From Candidatus Viridilinea mediisalina (GTDB lineage Bacteria > Chloroflexota > Chloroflexia > Chloroflexales > Chloroflexaceae), in contig NZ_NQWI01000014.1 of NCBI RefSeq assembly GCF_002532535.1, positions 1 to 64,000 of the forward strand: a stretch of DNA of 64,000 bases. Direction: 5' to 3'. Position 1 is the first letter of the stretch; each line of letters begins with the position of its first letter. Positions 32,789 to 41,194 of this stretch are shown in pieces. Under the pieces are notes generated by a model. The model searched no databases. It saw only the letters and a list, made by a program, of their open reading frames with translations, and was not told the origin of the DNA. Made by a program: the position numbers and the translations under genes.

Positions 32789-33406
32789 ATGACTGCCCAA
32801 CCAAAAACGTATCTCACTGAGGCAGAATATCTTGAGCGTGAGCAGGAGAGTGTGATTAAACACGAATATTATGCTGGCGAGATTTTTGCAATGTCAGGGG
32901 CCAGTGAAGCCCACAATTTGATCGCGAGTAATATTACTGCGATTTTGCATAATCAAATTCGCGGAAGAGGCTGTCGTATTTACCCCAGTGATATGCGGAT
33001 TAAAGTAGAAAAAACTGGGCTATACACCTATCCTGATATTACCGTTGTTTGCGGAACATCTGAATTTACCGATATGATGAAACGGGATACGCTTATCAAT
33101 CCGACAGTTATTATTGAAATCCTTTCTCCATCAACCGAACGCTATGATCGTGGGGTTAAATTTCAAAACTACCGTACTATCGCCTCACTCAAAGAGTATA
33201 TTCTTGTGGCACAGAATACGTATCACATCGAACGCTATGTACGCTCTGAGACGCAGACGTGGATGCTCAACGAAGCAGTAGGCATTGAAGCCTCAATCAT
33301 GCTTGCTTCAATTCAGTGTGTCCTTGTGCTGGCAGACACCTATGAGATGGTTGATATGCCGCCAGAGTCACCCTCTGATGACCGAGCGGTAGTTGCCGCA
33401 GGGTAG
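32789..33406 (+). CDS. Uma2 family (DUF820) PD-(D/E)xK nuclease-like protein
   Basis: 205 residues. N-terminal LTEAEYLEREQESVIKHEYYAGEIFAMSG and the core YPDITVVCG...PTVIIEILSPSTERYDRGVKFQNYRTI match Uma2 proteins, with the predicted acidic and lysine residues of the PD-(D/E)xK fold. These genes are abundant and multicopy in cyanobacteria and Chloroflexota and their role is unproven. Base composition is clearly more AT-rich than the neighbours and the gene is flanked by repeats, suggesting acquisition by transfer. Confidence 0.88.
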   Translation: MTAQPKTYLTEAEYLEREQESVIKHEYYAGEIFAMSGASEAHNLIASNITAILHNQIRGRGCRIYPSDMRIKVEKTGLYTYPDITVVCGTSEFTDMMKRDTLINPTVIIEILSPSTERYDRGVKFQNYRTIASLKEYILVAQNTYHIERYVRSETQTWMLNEAVGIEASIMLASIQCVLVLADTYEMVDMPPESPSDDRAVVAAG

Positions 33407-33423
33407 GGACTTTACCATGTTGT

Positions 33424-33528
33424 TAGAGGCTGTCTGAAAAGCCTATCAACTGGCGTTGGAGTGCCGGCTTCAGCCGGCTAAAGCCGGCACTCCAACGCGT
33501 GCCCACTAGCTTTTCAGACAGCTTCTTA
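33424..33528. repeat. MITE-like palindromic element, GCTGTCTGAAAAG family
   Basis: About 105 bp with ends AGAGGCTGTCTGAAAAG and CTTTTCAGACAGCTTCT. The core is nearly identical to the copy inside the glycosyltransferase gene (3011-3067). Confidence 0.92.
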
Positions 33529-33565
33529 GGGATGGTTTCAGAAACGCGCTTTCAGCTTTACAGTC

Positions 33566-33632
33566 GTAGTGCCGACGTTAGTCGGCATCCGGGGGTTGTC
33601 AGCGACCTCAGCCGACTAACGTCGGCACTACC
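33566..33632. repeat. GTGCCGAC(G/T)TTAGTCGGC element without nested insert
   Basis: 67-bp unit with two palindromes and a 24-bp spacer. It represents the state of the copies at 25280 and 57163 before insertion. Confidence 0.88.
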
Positions 33633-33718
33633 TTTGCGGCTTTGCGCCTTTGCGCGAGCTTATTTGAAAGGTATTGTCCCTAACACCTATTTTCTATATT
33701 CTCGTTTCTGTATCCTTA
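33631..33718. repeat. Inverted copy of the 14701-14785 repeat
   Basis: CCTTTGCGGC, GCGCGAGCTTATTTGAAAG and the AT-rich CTATTTTCTATATTCTCG blocks are the complement of 14701-14785. Together with the two elements before it, this accounts for nearly all of the 33407-33733 gap, which holds no gene. Confidence 0.75.
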
Positions 33719-33733
33719 AGCGCACGAGCTCAT

Positions 33734-35086
33734 CTACCGCTCCTTCTCCTTCTTCTCCCTTGAGCGGAAGACAATCGCAATTGGTGTGCCGCCAAAGCCA
33801 TAACGTTCGCGCAGGCGGTTCTCGAGGTAGCGCCCGTATGACCAGTGGACAAGGCTGCCGTCGTTGGCGAAGAAGAGAAAGACTGGTGGCTCGGTTTGGG
33901 GCTGCACCGCGTAGTAGAGGCGCAAGTGGGCACCCTTTTTGATCGCCATGGGCGGCTGATCGAGCACCGCTTGGCGCAAGAAGGCGTTTAGTTCGCCCGT
34001 CGGCACGCGCTTCAGGCGCTCATCCTGGATTTCGCGGGCCAATTGCACAATGCGCCCAGTGCGCTGGCCCTCGAGCGCCGAGATGAAGAGGATCGGGGCG
34101 TAATCAATGAACTTAAAGGCTTCTCGCACCTGCGCCTCGAAGAGTTTGTAGGTCTGATTGTCTTTTGCAACCGCATCCCACTTGTTGACCAGCAGCGCCA
34201 CACCCTTCTTGGCCTCAAGGATCATGCCAGCAATATGGGTATCTTGCGCCGTCACCCCCTCGGTGGCATCTATGAGCAGCATGGCGACATCGCAGCGCTC
34301 AATCGCCCGGAGGGCCCGCAGCACCGAATACTTCTCAATGCCCTGCTCGATCCGCCCGGAGCGGCGAATGCCCGCTGTGTCAATCAGCGTCACCGGCTCG
34401 CCGTGTACCTTGATGATCGTATCGAAGGCATCGCGGGTGGTGCCGGGGACACTGGAGACCACCGCTCGTTCGCTACCAATCAGCCGATTCACGAGGCTCG
34501 ACTTGCCTACATTGGGGCGGCCCACAATTGCAATCCGCAGGTGACGTTCCTCCTCAACATCCCCTTGGTTCTCAGGAAAGATCTCCACCAGACGGTCGAG
34601 TACATCACCCGTGCCAAGGCCGTGGAAGGCGCTCATGGCAATCGGATCGCCCAAATTGAGCGCATAGAATTCGACCGCATCAAGCTGTCGTTCAACACTA
34701 TCGGCCTTATTGACCGCCAGCACAACATGCTTTGCCATAGGGCGCAGCACCTCGGCTACATCAGCGTCAGCCGTCGTCAAGCCATCGCGCCCGTCCACCA
34801 TAAAGATGACCGCATCGGCCTCCTCAATCGCCAACTGCGCCTGCGAGCGGGTACGGTTCTGCAATTCATGCGCGGGCAATGTCGGGTCATCTTCACCAAA
34901 CAAGAGCCCCGCCGTATCCACCACCGTAAACTCACGCCCATTCCAGAAACTATCGCCATAGAGCCGATCACGGGTTGTTCCGGGCAGATCCTCAATAATC
35001 GCCCGCCGTTCGCCGATCAATCGATTAAAAAAGGTGGACTTGCCTACATTGGGGCGTCCAACTAAAGCCACAATTGGTTTTGTCAT
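33734..35086 (-). CDS. der: Ribosome biogenesis GTPase Der (EngA)
   Basis: 450 residues with two tandem GTPase domains and a C-terminal KH-like domain; required for 50S assembly. First domain: GRPNVGKSTFF, DTAGLL, NKAD. Second: GRPNVGKSSLV, DTAGIR, NKWD. The ATG lies eight bases after the sortase stop, so der is likely in the transcript that starts at 36421. Confidence 0.97.
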   Translation of the reverse strand: MTKPIVALVGRPNVGKSTFFNRLIGERRAIIEDLPGTTRDRLYGDSFWNGREFTVVDTAGLLFGEDDPTLPAHELQNRTRSQAQLAIEEADAVIFMVDGRDGLTTADADVAEVLRPMAKHVVLAVNKADSVERQLDAVEFYALNLGDPIAMSAFHGLGTGDVLDRLVEIFPENQGDVEEERHLRIAIVGRPNVGKSSLVNRLIGSERAVVSSVPGTTRDAFDTIIKVHGEPVTLIDTAGIRRSGRIEQGIEKYSVLRALRAIERCDVAMLLIDATEGVTAQDTHIAGMILEAKKGVALLVNKWDAVAKDNQTYKLFEAQVREAFKFIDYAPILFISALEGQRTGRIVQLAREIQDERLKRVPTGELNAFLRQAVLDQPPMAIKKGAHLRLYYAVQPQTEPPVFLFFANDGSLVHWSYGRYLENRLRERYGFGGTPIAIVFRSREKKEKER

Positions 35087-35094
35087 GGTGCTAC

Positions 35095-35934
35095 TTAACC
35101 ACCACGTTGTGCATCGTTCGGCACAGCCCGAATGATGACACGCTGGGTGAACTTATCAGGGCCACTGGCGGGCCAACAGGTGACCAAGGTGACCACTTCG
35201 TGGTCGGTGGGTGCGATCAGTTGAGCATTGGCGTGACGTTGTTCAGTGGTAACATGTGGCCCTTCTTCATCAACAATCAGCCGTTCACTCACGGTGTAGT
35301 GGTAGACCTGGCCATTGCTATGCAACACAACCTCATCGCCGGGCAGGACATAGAAGAGATCACGGAAAACTTGGCCATAGCCTCCGACATGACCCGCCAG
35401 CACAATGTTACCACCTTCACCGGGATTGGCCGAGCCTTTATGCTGACCCACGGCAAACTCAGCCACCTGCCAGACCGAGACCAGTTCACCTGCATGCTCA
35501 ATTAAATCCCAGCCAACCTCAATCACTTTGGCATCAACCAAGATACTAGGCAAAATCACACGCTCGACGCTGGTGGGCTGGATTATCTGGCTAGGCTCAG
35601 GGCGAACGCCAACCAACTGCCCGTTGTTAGGCTGCGTTGCTACCACCACAGGCTCACGCGCATTGCTACTGATCGGATCGGGCCTTACGGGTGCGGTTGG
35701 CAGCACCGGCAGGCTCGGTGCGCGTACTAGAATGTGGGATACTTCAAGCTCACTATCACCCCGCGCTGCGGCACGCTGATGTTCGATATAGGCATACATC
35801 CCACCCACATAGAGCAGCAGGTAGAACCCAGCCAAGATCAACAGATTACTCAGCGTCCATTGTACACGCTGACCCAAGGTATACGGATACTCCTCCGCAA
35901 CCTTGCGTGTTTTCAGCAGATTAAATTGGAACAT
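35095..35934 (-). CDS. Sortase (class E/D-like) membrane transpeptidase
   Basis: About 279 residues: one N-terminal membrane helix (about 23-45), a linker rich in Pro and Val, and a sortase domain with the catalytic His in NIVLAGHVGG, the Cys in VTLVTCWPASG and an Arg in KFTQRVIIRA. Sortases attach or cross-link surface proteins through a sorting signal; no substrate with an LPxTG-like tail was noticed in the window. ATG 35934 is chosen to start just before the hydrophobic segment; further upstream, in-frame sequence is poorly protein-like and overlaps a repeat. Confidence 0.88.
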   Translation of the reverse strand: MFQFNLLKTRKVAEEYPYTLGQRVQWTLSNLLILAGFYLLLYVGGMYAYIEHQRAAARGDSELEVSHILVRAPSLPVLPTAPVRPDPISSNAREPVVVATQPNNGQLVGVRPEPSQIIQPTSVERVILPSILVDAKVIEVGWDLIEHAGELVSVWQVAEFAVGQHKGSANPGEGGNIVLAGHVGGYGQVFRDLFYVLPGDEVVLHSNGQVYHYTVSERLIVDEEGPHVTTEQRHANAQLIAPTDHEVVTLVTCWPASGPDKFTQRVIIRAVPNDAQRGG

Positions 35935-36085
35935 GCAGGATGGTTTCAGAGCCATTAGGCAAGGTTTCAGAAACACAGAAAGTCGCTTTAGTATCTTGCG
36001 AGGATGCGTGAGGCGAAGTTGCGAAGGCTGCGCGTCCTCGCGTCCTCGCGTCCTCGCAAACTGTAAGGTGAACTGAAACCATCGC

Positions 36086-36319
36086 TTAGGCCATTTTGCG
36101 CGGATCGCCACCATGCAGGCGCACCAAAGCGGCCCGCAGCAGCGCCAGTTCCTGATCAGAGATACGATTGAGTACCTGATCATGCGGCTGCACCGCCTCA
36201 GTCAACAGCAATAGCGCACGCAGCGCCGTCGTCCCGGTGCTATCACCGCCCCCATCGCTCCGACAACCGGCGTGCAGGTGCGTCTTATGGGGCTGAACAT
36301 TCGGGCGAGCGGGAGTCAT
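36086..36319 (-). CDS. Small hypothetical protein upstream of sortase
   Basis: 77 residues; the C-terminal half (ISDQELALLRAALVRLHGGD) looks helical and amphipathic and the N-terminal half is His- and Gly-rich. Family not recognised. It is likely genuine because GAGGAGA lies seven bases before the ATG and a TTGACT-17-TACACT promoter lies about 100 bases upstream, the only good promoter for the sortase-der group. Confidence 0.55.
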   Translation of the reverse strand: MTPARPNVQPHKTHLHAGCRSDGGGDSTGTTALRALLLLTEAVQPHDQVLNRISDQELALLRAALVRLHGGDPRKMA

Positions 36320-36420
36320 AACATCTCCTCAGTTCTTTGACGGCAAGGCTTTGCCTTGCAACAATCTACGTTCCCCATGGTAAGGGTGCGCACGGGAACA
36401 TAATTCCCTTGTACATGAAC
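36320..36420 (-). promoter_or_regulatory. Leader of the small gene with a GCAAGGC hairpin
   Basis: The roughly 95-base leader contains a perfect 7-bp hairpin (GCAAGGC, loop AAA, GCCTTGC; 36343-36359) about 20 bases before the start codon. Control of translation is possible but not shown. Confidence 0.35.
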
Positions 36421-36449
36421 AGTGTAGTTGCTCAGGTAACGCAAGTCAA
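36421..36449 (-). promoter_or_regulatory. Promoter of small gene-sortase-der group
   Basis: On the minus strand TTGACT (36449-36444), exactly 17 bp, then TACACT (36426-36421). Confidence 0.65.
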
Positions 36450-36763
36450 GGGGGCTGCGAAGCCGCGCTCAAGCTCTCAACCCTAAACTATTAGTGCTAC
36501 AATGCTCTCAGCAGCTTGAAAATTGAACATGCCGCATAATCAAGAATGCTAAGGGAAGCAGAAATTGTTACGTATCTCAGCAACTTGTCATGCTGAATAG
36601 GACATGGGGCGCAGGCATCGTAGTGCCGACTTTAGTCGGCTGAGGTCTTTGGCAGCGATGGGAGCCGACTAACGTCGGCACTACCTACGGCGCAAACAGG
36701 AACATTGCTACGAACCTTCGCTCAGGGTGACCAAGCAACGGGGCAATCAACAACATCCGCTTC
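36450..36763. repeat. Gap with fragments of two dispersed repeats
   Basis: No gene was seen. 36524-36552 is the head of the heptamer-tail family (GAACATGCCGCATAATCAAG), here separated from its second part at 36764. 36620-36685 is a complete GTGCCGACTTTAGTCGGC element without nested insert. A TGCTACAAT extended -10 match lies at 36495-36503 with no clear -35. Confidence 0.7.
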
Positions 36764-36952
36764 CCTAAAGCCCATTGAGACGCCCATGTTCGACAATCTG
36801 CAATCTGCAATCTGCAATCTGCAATCTGCAATCGACAATCTGCAATCGACAATCTGCAATCGACAATCTGCAATCGACAATCTGCAATCTGCAATCTGCA
36901 ATCTGCAATCGACAATCTGCAATCGACAATCTGCATTCGGCAATGGTATAAA
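36764..36952. repeat. Long heptamer array, CAATCTG/CAATCGA units
   Basis: The block CCCATTGAGACGCCCATGTTCG is followed by about 23 period-7 units of CAATCTG and CAATCGA in an irregular mix, up to GGCAATGGTAT ten bases before the ABC ATPase. It is the longest tail of this family in the window. Confidence 0.9.
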
Positions 36953-36961
36953 GAGGGCTTC

Positions 36962-37738
36962 ATGCACGGAGAGCCTAGCACCGCACCGCTGATCGAGGCG
37001 GTCGGTTTGCAAAAGCGTTATGGTGAGACCTACGCCGTCAAAGGGGTAGATTTGGCCGTAGCCCCCGGTGAAATTGTTGGCTTCTTGGGGCCAAATGGGG
37101 CGGGCAAGACGACGACGATTAAGATGTTGATTGGCCTACTGCGTCCGAGTGAGGGTGTGGCACGCATTGGCGGCTTTGATCTTCAACAACAGCCCTTACG
37201 CGCCAAGGCGTTACTCGGCTATGTGCCCGATCAGCCCTACTTGCCTGAGAAATTAACCGCCCGCGAGTATCTGGAGTTGATTGCCGGGCTCTACCAGCTT
37301 GAACCCAAAGCTGCCCGCGAACGCGGCGAGGAGTTGTTGAGACTCTTGGGCCTAGTGGAGCGGGGCGATGAGTTGCTCGGTGGCTATAGCCACGGCATGC
37401 GCCAAAAGGCTGCCCTCAGCGGGGCGCTCTTGCATCAGCCACGCGCACTCTTCCTCGATGAACCTACCGTTGGCCTTGATCCACGGAGCGCCCGCTTGAT
37501 CAAAGATATTTTGCGTGAGGTCGCCGATCATGGCGCGGCGGTCTTTATGTCCACCCATATCCTAGAAATCGCCGAGCGCCTCTGCGACCGTGTGTTGATC
37601 ATCAACCACGGGACGATTATCGCTGCCGGTAGCCTTGAACAACTGCGCGCCGGTAGTGATGGCTCGCTGGAGGATATTTTCCTCAGCCTCACAAGCGGTA
37701 GCGCTGCTGAAGCCCTGGCGGCTACTTTGGATTCGTAG
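36962..37738 (+). CDS. ABC transporter ATP-binding protein
   Basis: 258-residue ATPase of the ABC-2 exporter type. Walker A GPNGAGKTTT (about 44-53), Q-loop near YVPDQPYLPE, signature GGYSHGMRQK (LSGGQ variant), Walker B RALFLDEPTVGLDP and switch His in MSTHILE. The permease gene follows about 140 bases downstream. Substrate unknown. AGAGGGC lies before the ATG. Confidence 0.94.
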   Translation: MHGEPSTAPLIEAVGLQKRYGETYAVKGVDLAVAPGEIVGFLGPNGAGKTTTIKMLIGLLRPSEGVARIGGFDLQQQPLRAKALLGYVPDQPYLPEKLTAREYLELIAGLYQLEPKAARERGEELLRLLGLVERGDELLGGYSHGMRQKAALSGALLHQPRALFLDEPTVGLDPRSARLIKDILREVADHGAAVFMSTHILEIAERLCDRVLIINHGTIIAAGSLEQLRAGSDGSLEDIFLSLTSGSAAEALAATLDS

Positions 37739-37741
37739 GCG

Positions 37742-37881
37742 GCGTGGCGTCGCGGTGGCTTCGACAGGCTCAGCCACCGCGACGCTGGCGCGTATTTCCT
37801 GCTCCCCTGTTCCCCTGTTCTCTGTTCCTCTGTTCTCTGTTCTCCTTCCCCTGTTCCCCTGTTCCCCTGTTCCTCACCCCC
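37742..37881. repeat. GACAGGCTCAGCC hairpin and CCTGTTCCC array
   Basis: 37745-37790 is an inverted repeat around GTGGCTTCGACAGGCTCAGCCAC; 37798-37873 is a pyrimidine array of CCCTGTTC/TCTGTTC units. Together they fill the gap between the ABC ATPase and permease genes. Confidence 0.8.
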
Positions 37882-39591
37882 ATGCTTCACTCAATCCGTG
37901 TACTCATGCGTGCGCGTCTGCAGATTACGCGCAATACCTTTTGGCGTAGCGGCTGGAAACAGAAGTTCGGCCTGCTGATTGTTGGCCTCTTTTTTGCCCT
38001 GGGCTCGTTGGGTGCCTATGGCTTTACGCGCTTTATGGTGGCCATTCTGCGCGATCCGGAGTTGGCACTCCTGTTGCAAGAGGCGGCCAATGAGACGCCT
38101 GAGGTGGCGTTTGATCTCGATCTGCTCCTCGCTACCCTGCCTAGTCTGGTGCTGTTGGGCACGTTGGGCTTGTTGATCTTTTCAAGCTTTAGTAGTCTGC
38201 TCAATTCACTCTATCTTTCGGGCGATCTGGATATGTTGTTGGCGACCCCCACCCCGATGCGGGCGGTCTTTGTGGTGAAGTTTTTTGGCGCTTTAAGTAC
38301 CCAATACCTCTTGATTGTTGCCTTCGTTTGGCCCGTGCTCGTGGGCTACGGGCAGGGTATGGGCTATGGGCTGCTCTACCAATTTGCAGCCCTTGTGGTC
38401 ATACTCGGCTTACCCCTGCTGCCAGCCGGGCTAGGGGCGCTCCTTGTGATGGCGGTGATACGGGTGATTCCTCCGCGCCGTGCGCGTGAAATCGTAAGCC
38501 TGCTGGGCGGCATGTTGGGGGTTGGCTTCTACCTGTTGATCCAATTTAGTGGGCGCATTGCCATGAGCACAGCGACCCCCGCTAACCTTGAGTCGCTCCG
38601 CAGCGTTGATCAGCCCTTGTTGCCTTCAGCCTGGGCCGGGCGGGCCTTGGTGGCCGCCGGCGAGGGGCAGTTGCTGCCCCTCGCCTTCTATGGCGGCAGT
38701 TTCTTGCTCAGTTCAGTACTTGCCTTTGGCGCCTGCCTGCTGCTGGCCGAGCGGCTCTACTATGTGGGCTGGAGCAATCTGGCCCAGCAGGGGGGCAAGC
38801 AGCGGCCCAAGCCCCAGGCACCACGCGGGGCGTTGTTCGGACGCTTGCCCCTCTTCTTACCCCAAGAATCGCGGGCCATTCTGGTCAAAGACTTGCGCCT
38901 CTTTGTGCGTGATCTACGCAATCTTCAGGTCTTGATCTTTCCCTTGGCCTTGGCGCTGATCTGGAGTTTCCAGATTCTTATGGGTGATCGCGCAAGCGCG
39001 AGTGGTCTGGGTGGGCCCGAACAGTTAATGGGAGCAAGTATCGCCTTCTTTATCTGTATCAGTATCTCGAATGGGATTGCGGGCGGTGGGGTCAGCCGCG
39101 AGGGTAAGAATTTCTGGTTGCTCAAGTTAGCACCCATTAGCCCTTGGCGTCTGCTATTGGGCAAATTAGCCCTCGCCTACCTACCCTTCCCAGTAATTGG
39201 CACGCTCTTCCTGCTTGGCATTGGCCTGTTGAGCCAAACCAACCCACTGGTGGTCACGCAGCAATGGGTACTCCTGCAACTTGTCGGCCTAGGGAGTGCA
39301 TCCTTTGGGATTGGGCTTGGAGCCGCCTTTCCACGCCTCAATTGGGAAAACCCGGCCCAACAGACAACATGGCAGAGCAGTTGCCTCAGTTCCATCTTCT
39401 ACCCGCTCTACATCCTCTTCATGCTCGTGATTGTCTTCGGAGCCCAAGCTGCCAGTAGCCTACTCGGTGGTGGATTGCTTGGCCTTGCGGTGATCCTCAC
39501 TGGCTGGGGTCTCGCCGTCGGGCTAACCGGCCTCGTAGTTGGGCTTGGAGCCCTCATTGGTATCCGGGGGTTGGAACGCATTGAGGTGTGA
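37882..39591 (+). CDS. ABC transporter permease (ABC-2-like, duplicated)
   Basis: 569 residues with about twelve hydrophobic segments in two halves separated by a cytoplasmic stretch near residues 290-340 (GKQRPKPQAPRG...). This suits a fused ABC-2 type exporter permease partnering the upstream ATPase. ATG 37882 is used because the sequence before it is array-derived; no Shine-Dalgarno is visible. Exported substrate unknown. Confidence 0.85.
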   Translation: MLHSIRVLMRARLQITRNTFWRSGWKQKFGLLIVGLFFALGSLGAYGFTRFMVAILRDPELALLLQEAANETPEVAFDLDLLLATLPSLVLLGTLGLLIFSSFSSLLNSLYLSGDLDMLLATPTPMRAVFVVKFFGALSTQYLLIVAFVWPVLVGYGQGMGYGLLYQFAALVVILGLPLLPAGLGALLVMAVIRVIPPRRAREIVSLLGGMLGVGFYLLIQFSGRIAMSTATPANLESLRSVDQPLLPSAWAGRALVAAGEGQLLPLAFYGGSFLLSSVLAFGACLLLAERLYYVGWSNLAQQGGKQRPKPQAPRGALFGRLPLFLPQESRAILVKDLRLFVRDLRNLQVLIFPLALALIWSFQILMGDRASASGLGGPEQLMGASIAFFICISISNGIAGGGVSREGKNFWLLKLAPISPWRLLLGKLALAYLPFPVIGTLFLLGIGLLSQTNPLVVTQQWVLLQLVGLGSASFGIGLGAAFPRLNWENPAQQTTWQSSCLSSIFYPLYILFMLVIVFGAQAASSLLGGGLLGLAVILTGWGLAVGLTGLVVGLGALIGIRGLERIEV

Positions 39592-39603
39592 ATTGACGTC
39601 CGA

Positions 39604-40254
39604 CTATCGGCTACTGGCAATCGTCTTAGCCCGTAGCGTCGAGATGTTGCTCTCGCGCTCGGTGAGCGAACGACGGAGCCGCCATTGCAGAGTCGCAATG
39701 TCGTCCGAGATGGAGCGCAAATGATTCATCTCTTGCTCCAAATCTTCAACCAGCGCCCGCGCTTGCACGCTTACCCTCGTGCTGGTGCGCTCGGCTGAGA
39801 GATCGCCGAGACGCTCTTGCATGGCTGCGAGCAGACTCATAAGATTGGCCCAGGCTTCGTTGTCTTGGTCAAGCGCACTGCGCTGTACCCTGGTGCGGGC
39901 CTCTAGCCATGTTTGAATTTGGCCCTGCATAGCCGTAATGCGCTCTTCAAGCAGCACAAGGGCTTGGTGATCAACGCTAGGCGCTTGGCTGCGCTCAAGC
40001 TGGGGGGAAGCAGGCGTACCGCTCACAATCTGTTCCAACTGATCTTGCAAATGGGCAATCGCACTACTCAGTTGCGCCTGTCGCAGAGTCACACTCTCTT
40101 GCTCATTGAGCATGTCCAGCAACATATCGCGCAGATCTGCCGCCTCTTCGGCACTGCGGAGCGACTGCTGGTGCAGTAGGTGGGGGACAAACCAGAGCAG
40201 TAGCGCGAGTAAGGTTATGACCGCGATGCCAAGTGCAACGAAAAGTGCATTCAT
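39604..40254 (-). CDS. Membrane-anchored coiled-coil protein
   Basis: 216 residues: N-terminal helix ALFVALGIAVITLLALLLWFV, then mostly heptad-like helices (SLRSAEEAADLRDMLLDML, LVLLEERITAMQGQIQTWL, LVEDLEQEMNHLRSISDDI). It was not recognised as any named family. AGGAGGC lies ten bases before the ATG. It is the last gene of the prkA-spoVR-prmC strand group, about 95 bases after prmC. Confidence 0.7.
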   Translation of the reverse strand: MNALFVALGIAVITLLALLLWFVPHLLHQQSLRSAEEAADLRDMLLDMLNEQESVTLRQAQLSSAIAHLQDQLEQIVSGTPASPQLERSQAPSVDHQALVLLEERITAMQGQIQTWLEARTRVQRSALDQDNEAWANLMSLLAAMQERLGDLSAERTSTRVSVQARALVEDLEQEMNHLRSISDDIATLQWRLRRSLTERESNISTLRAKTIASSR

Positions 40255-40348
40255 GGTGGGGTGCCTCCTGATTCCCTAGAGTCTCTAGTATAAAAACGCG
40301 CCCCATACTTCAACTAGAGTTTGGGATGACAGCAGGATTACACCGACT

Positions 40349-41194
40349 TTACAGCTTTGTGACAATCACGACGCGCTCGTGTCCGGCTAGATCACGCTGG
40401 ATGTTGATGAGCGCTTGGGGGTAGTGCTGCTGCACCAGGCTGCGAACAATCTGGCCTTGCCAGGCCCCAATTTCAAAGAGGACAGCCCCGCCTGGACGAA
40501 GGTATGCGCCCAAATCCGGGATGATGCGGCGGTACAGATCGGCACCATCGGGGCCGCCATCCAGCGCCAGATGAGGCTCATGAGCCAAGACGTTGGCCTC
40601 TACTTCGGCAAGAATCGTGTAGGGCGGATTGCTCACAATCAGGTCTACTGCTTCAGGTAGCGGGGCGAGCAGGTCGCCTTGCAGCAGATGTATCCGTTCA
40701 CTCAGACCATAGCGAGCAACGTTACGGGCGGCCACCTCCAAGGCCGCAGCAGATACATCGGTAGCATAGAGCAAAGCATGGGGCATATGTGTGGCCAAAG
40801 CCAGCGCCAGCGCCCCACTGCCAGTGCCGATGTCGGCAATGCGCAATGGCGCAGGCCGCACCGCATAGGTTGCCGCCTGCGCGAGACACAGGCTCACCAA
40901 AAGCTCCGTCTCGGGACGAGGCACCAGCGTAGCCGCAGTAACCTCAAGCGTAAGCCCGTAGAACTCCTTATGGCCAACAATGTAGGCCACTGGTTCAAGT
41001 GCGGCACGGCGGGCAAGCGCTCTCACAAACAGGCTCTGCTGGGCCATGCTGGGCTGGTAGCTCCGCTCGGCAATCAGGCGCGCCCGTGGCCAATTCAGCA
41101 CATGCGCCAACAGCAACTCAGCATCAAGCCGCGGCGTCCGACTCGTAGCCGCAAGTTGGGCCGTCGCCTCGCGTAGCAGTTGATCAATGACCAT
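40349..41194 (-). CDS. prmC: Release factor glutamine methyltransferase PrmC (HemK)
   Basis: Methylates the GGQ glutamine of RF1/RF2. 281 residues with an N-terminal helical bundle, LVPRPETELLV, SAM loop IADIGTGSGALALALA and catalytic NPPY in IVSNPPYTI. The ATG overlaps the spoVR stop (TGATG), so translation is probably coupled. prfA, the usual neighbour, is not here. Confidence 0.95.
   Translation of the reverse strand: MVIDQLLREATAQLAATSRTPRLDAELLLAHVLNWPRARLIAERSYQPSMAQQSLFVRALARRAALEPVAYIVGHKEFYGLTLEVTAATLVPRPETELLVSLCLAQAATYAVRPAPLRIADIGTGSGALALALATHMPHALLYATDVSAAALEVAARNVARYGLSERIHLLQGDLLAPLPEAVDLIVSNPPYTILAEVEANVLAHEPHLALDGGPDGADLYRRIIPDLGAYLRPGGAVLFEIGAWQGQIVRSLVQQHYPQALINIQRDLAGHERVVIVTKL

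Noticed and set aside
34043..35065. A 340-codon plus-strand frame opposite der
   Set aside because: Shadow of der with no ribosome-binding site or domain; der motifs are complete on the other strand.
36785..36952. CRISPR-like regular array
   Set aside because: Units are 7 bp with no spacers and no cas genes nearby; it is the tail of a dispersed repeat.
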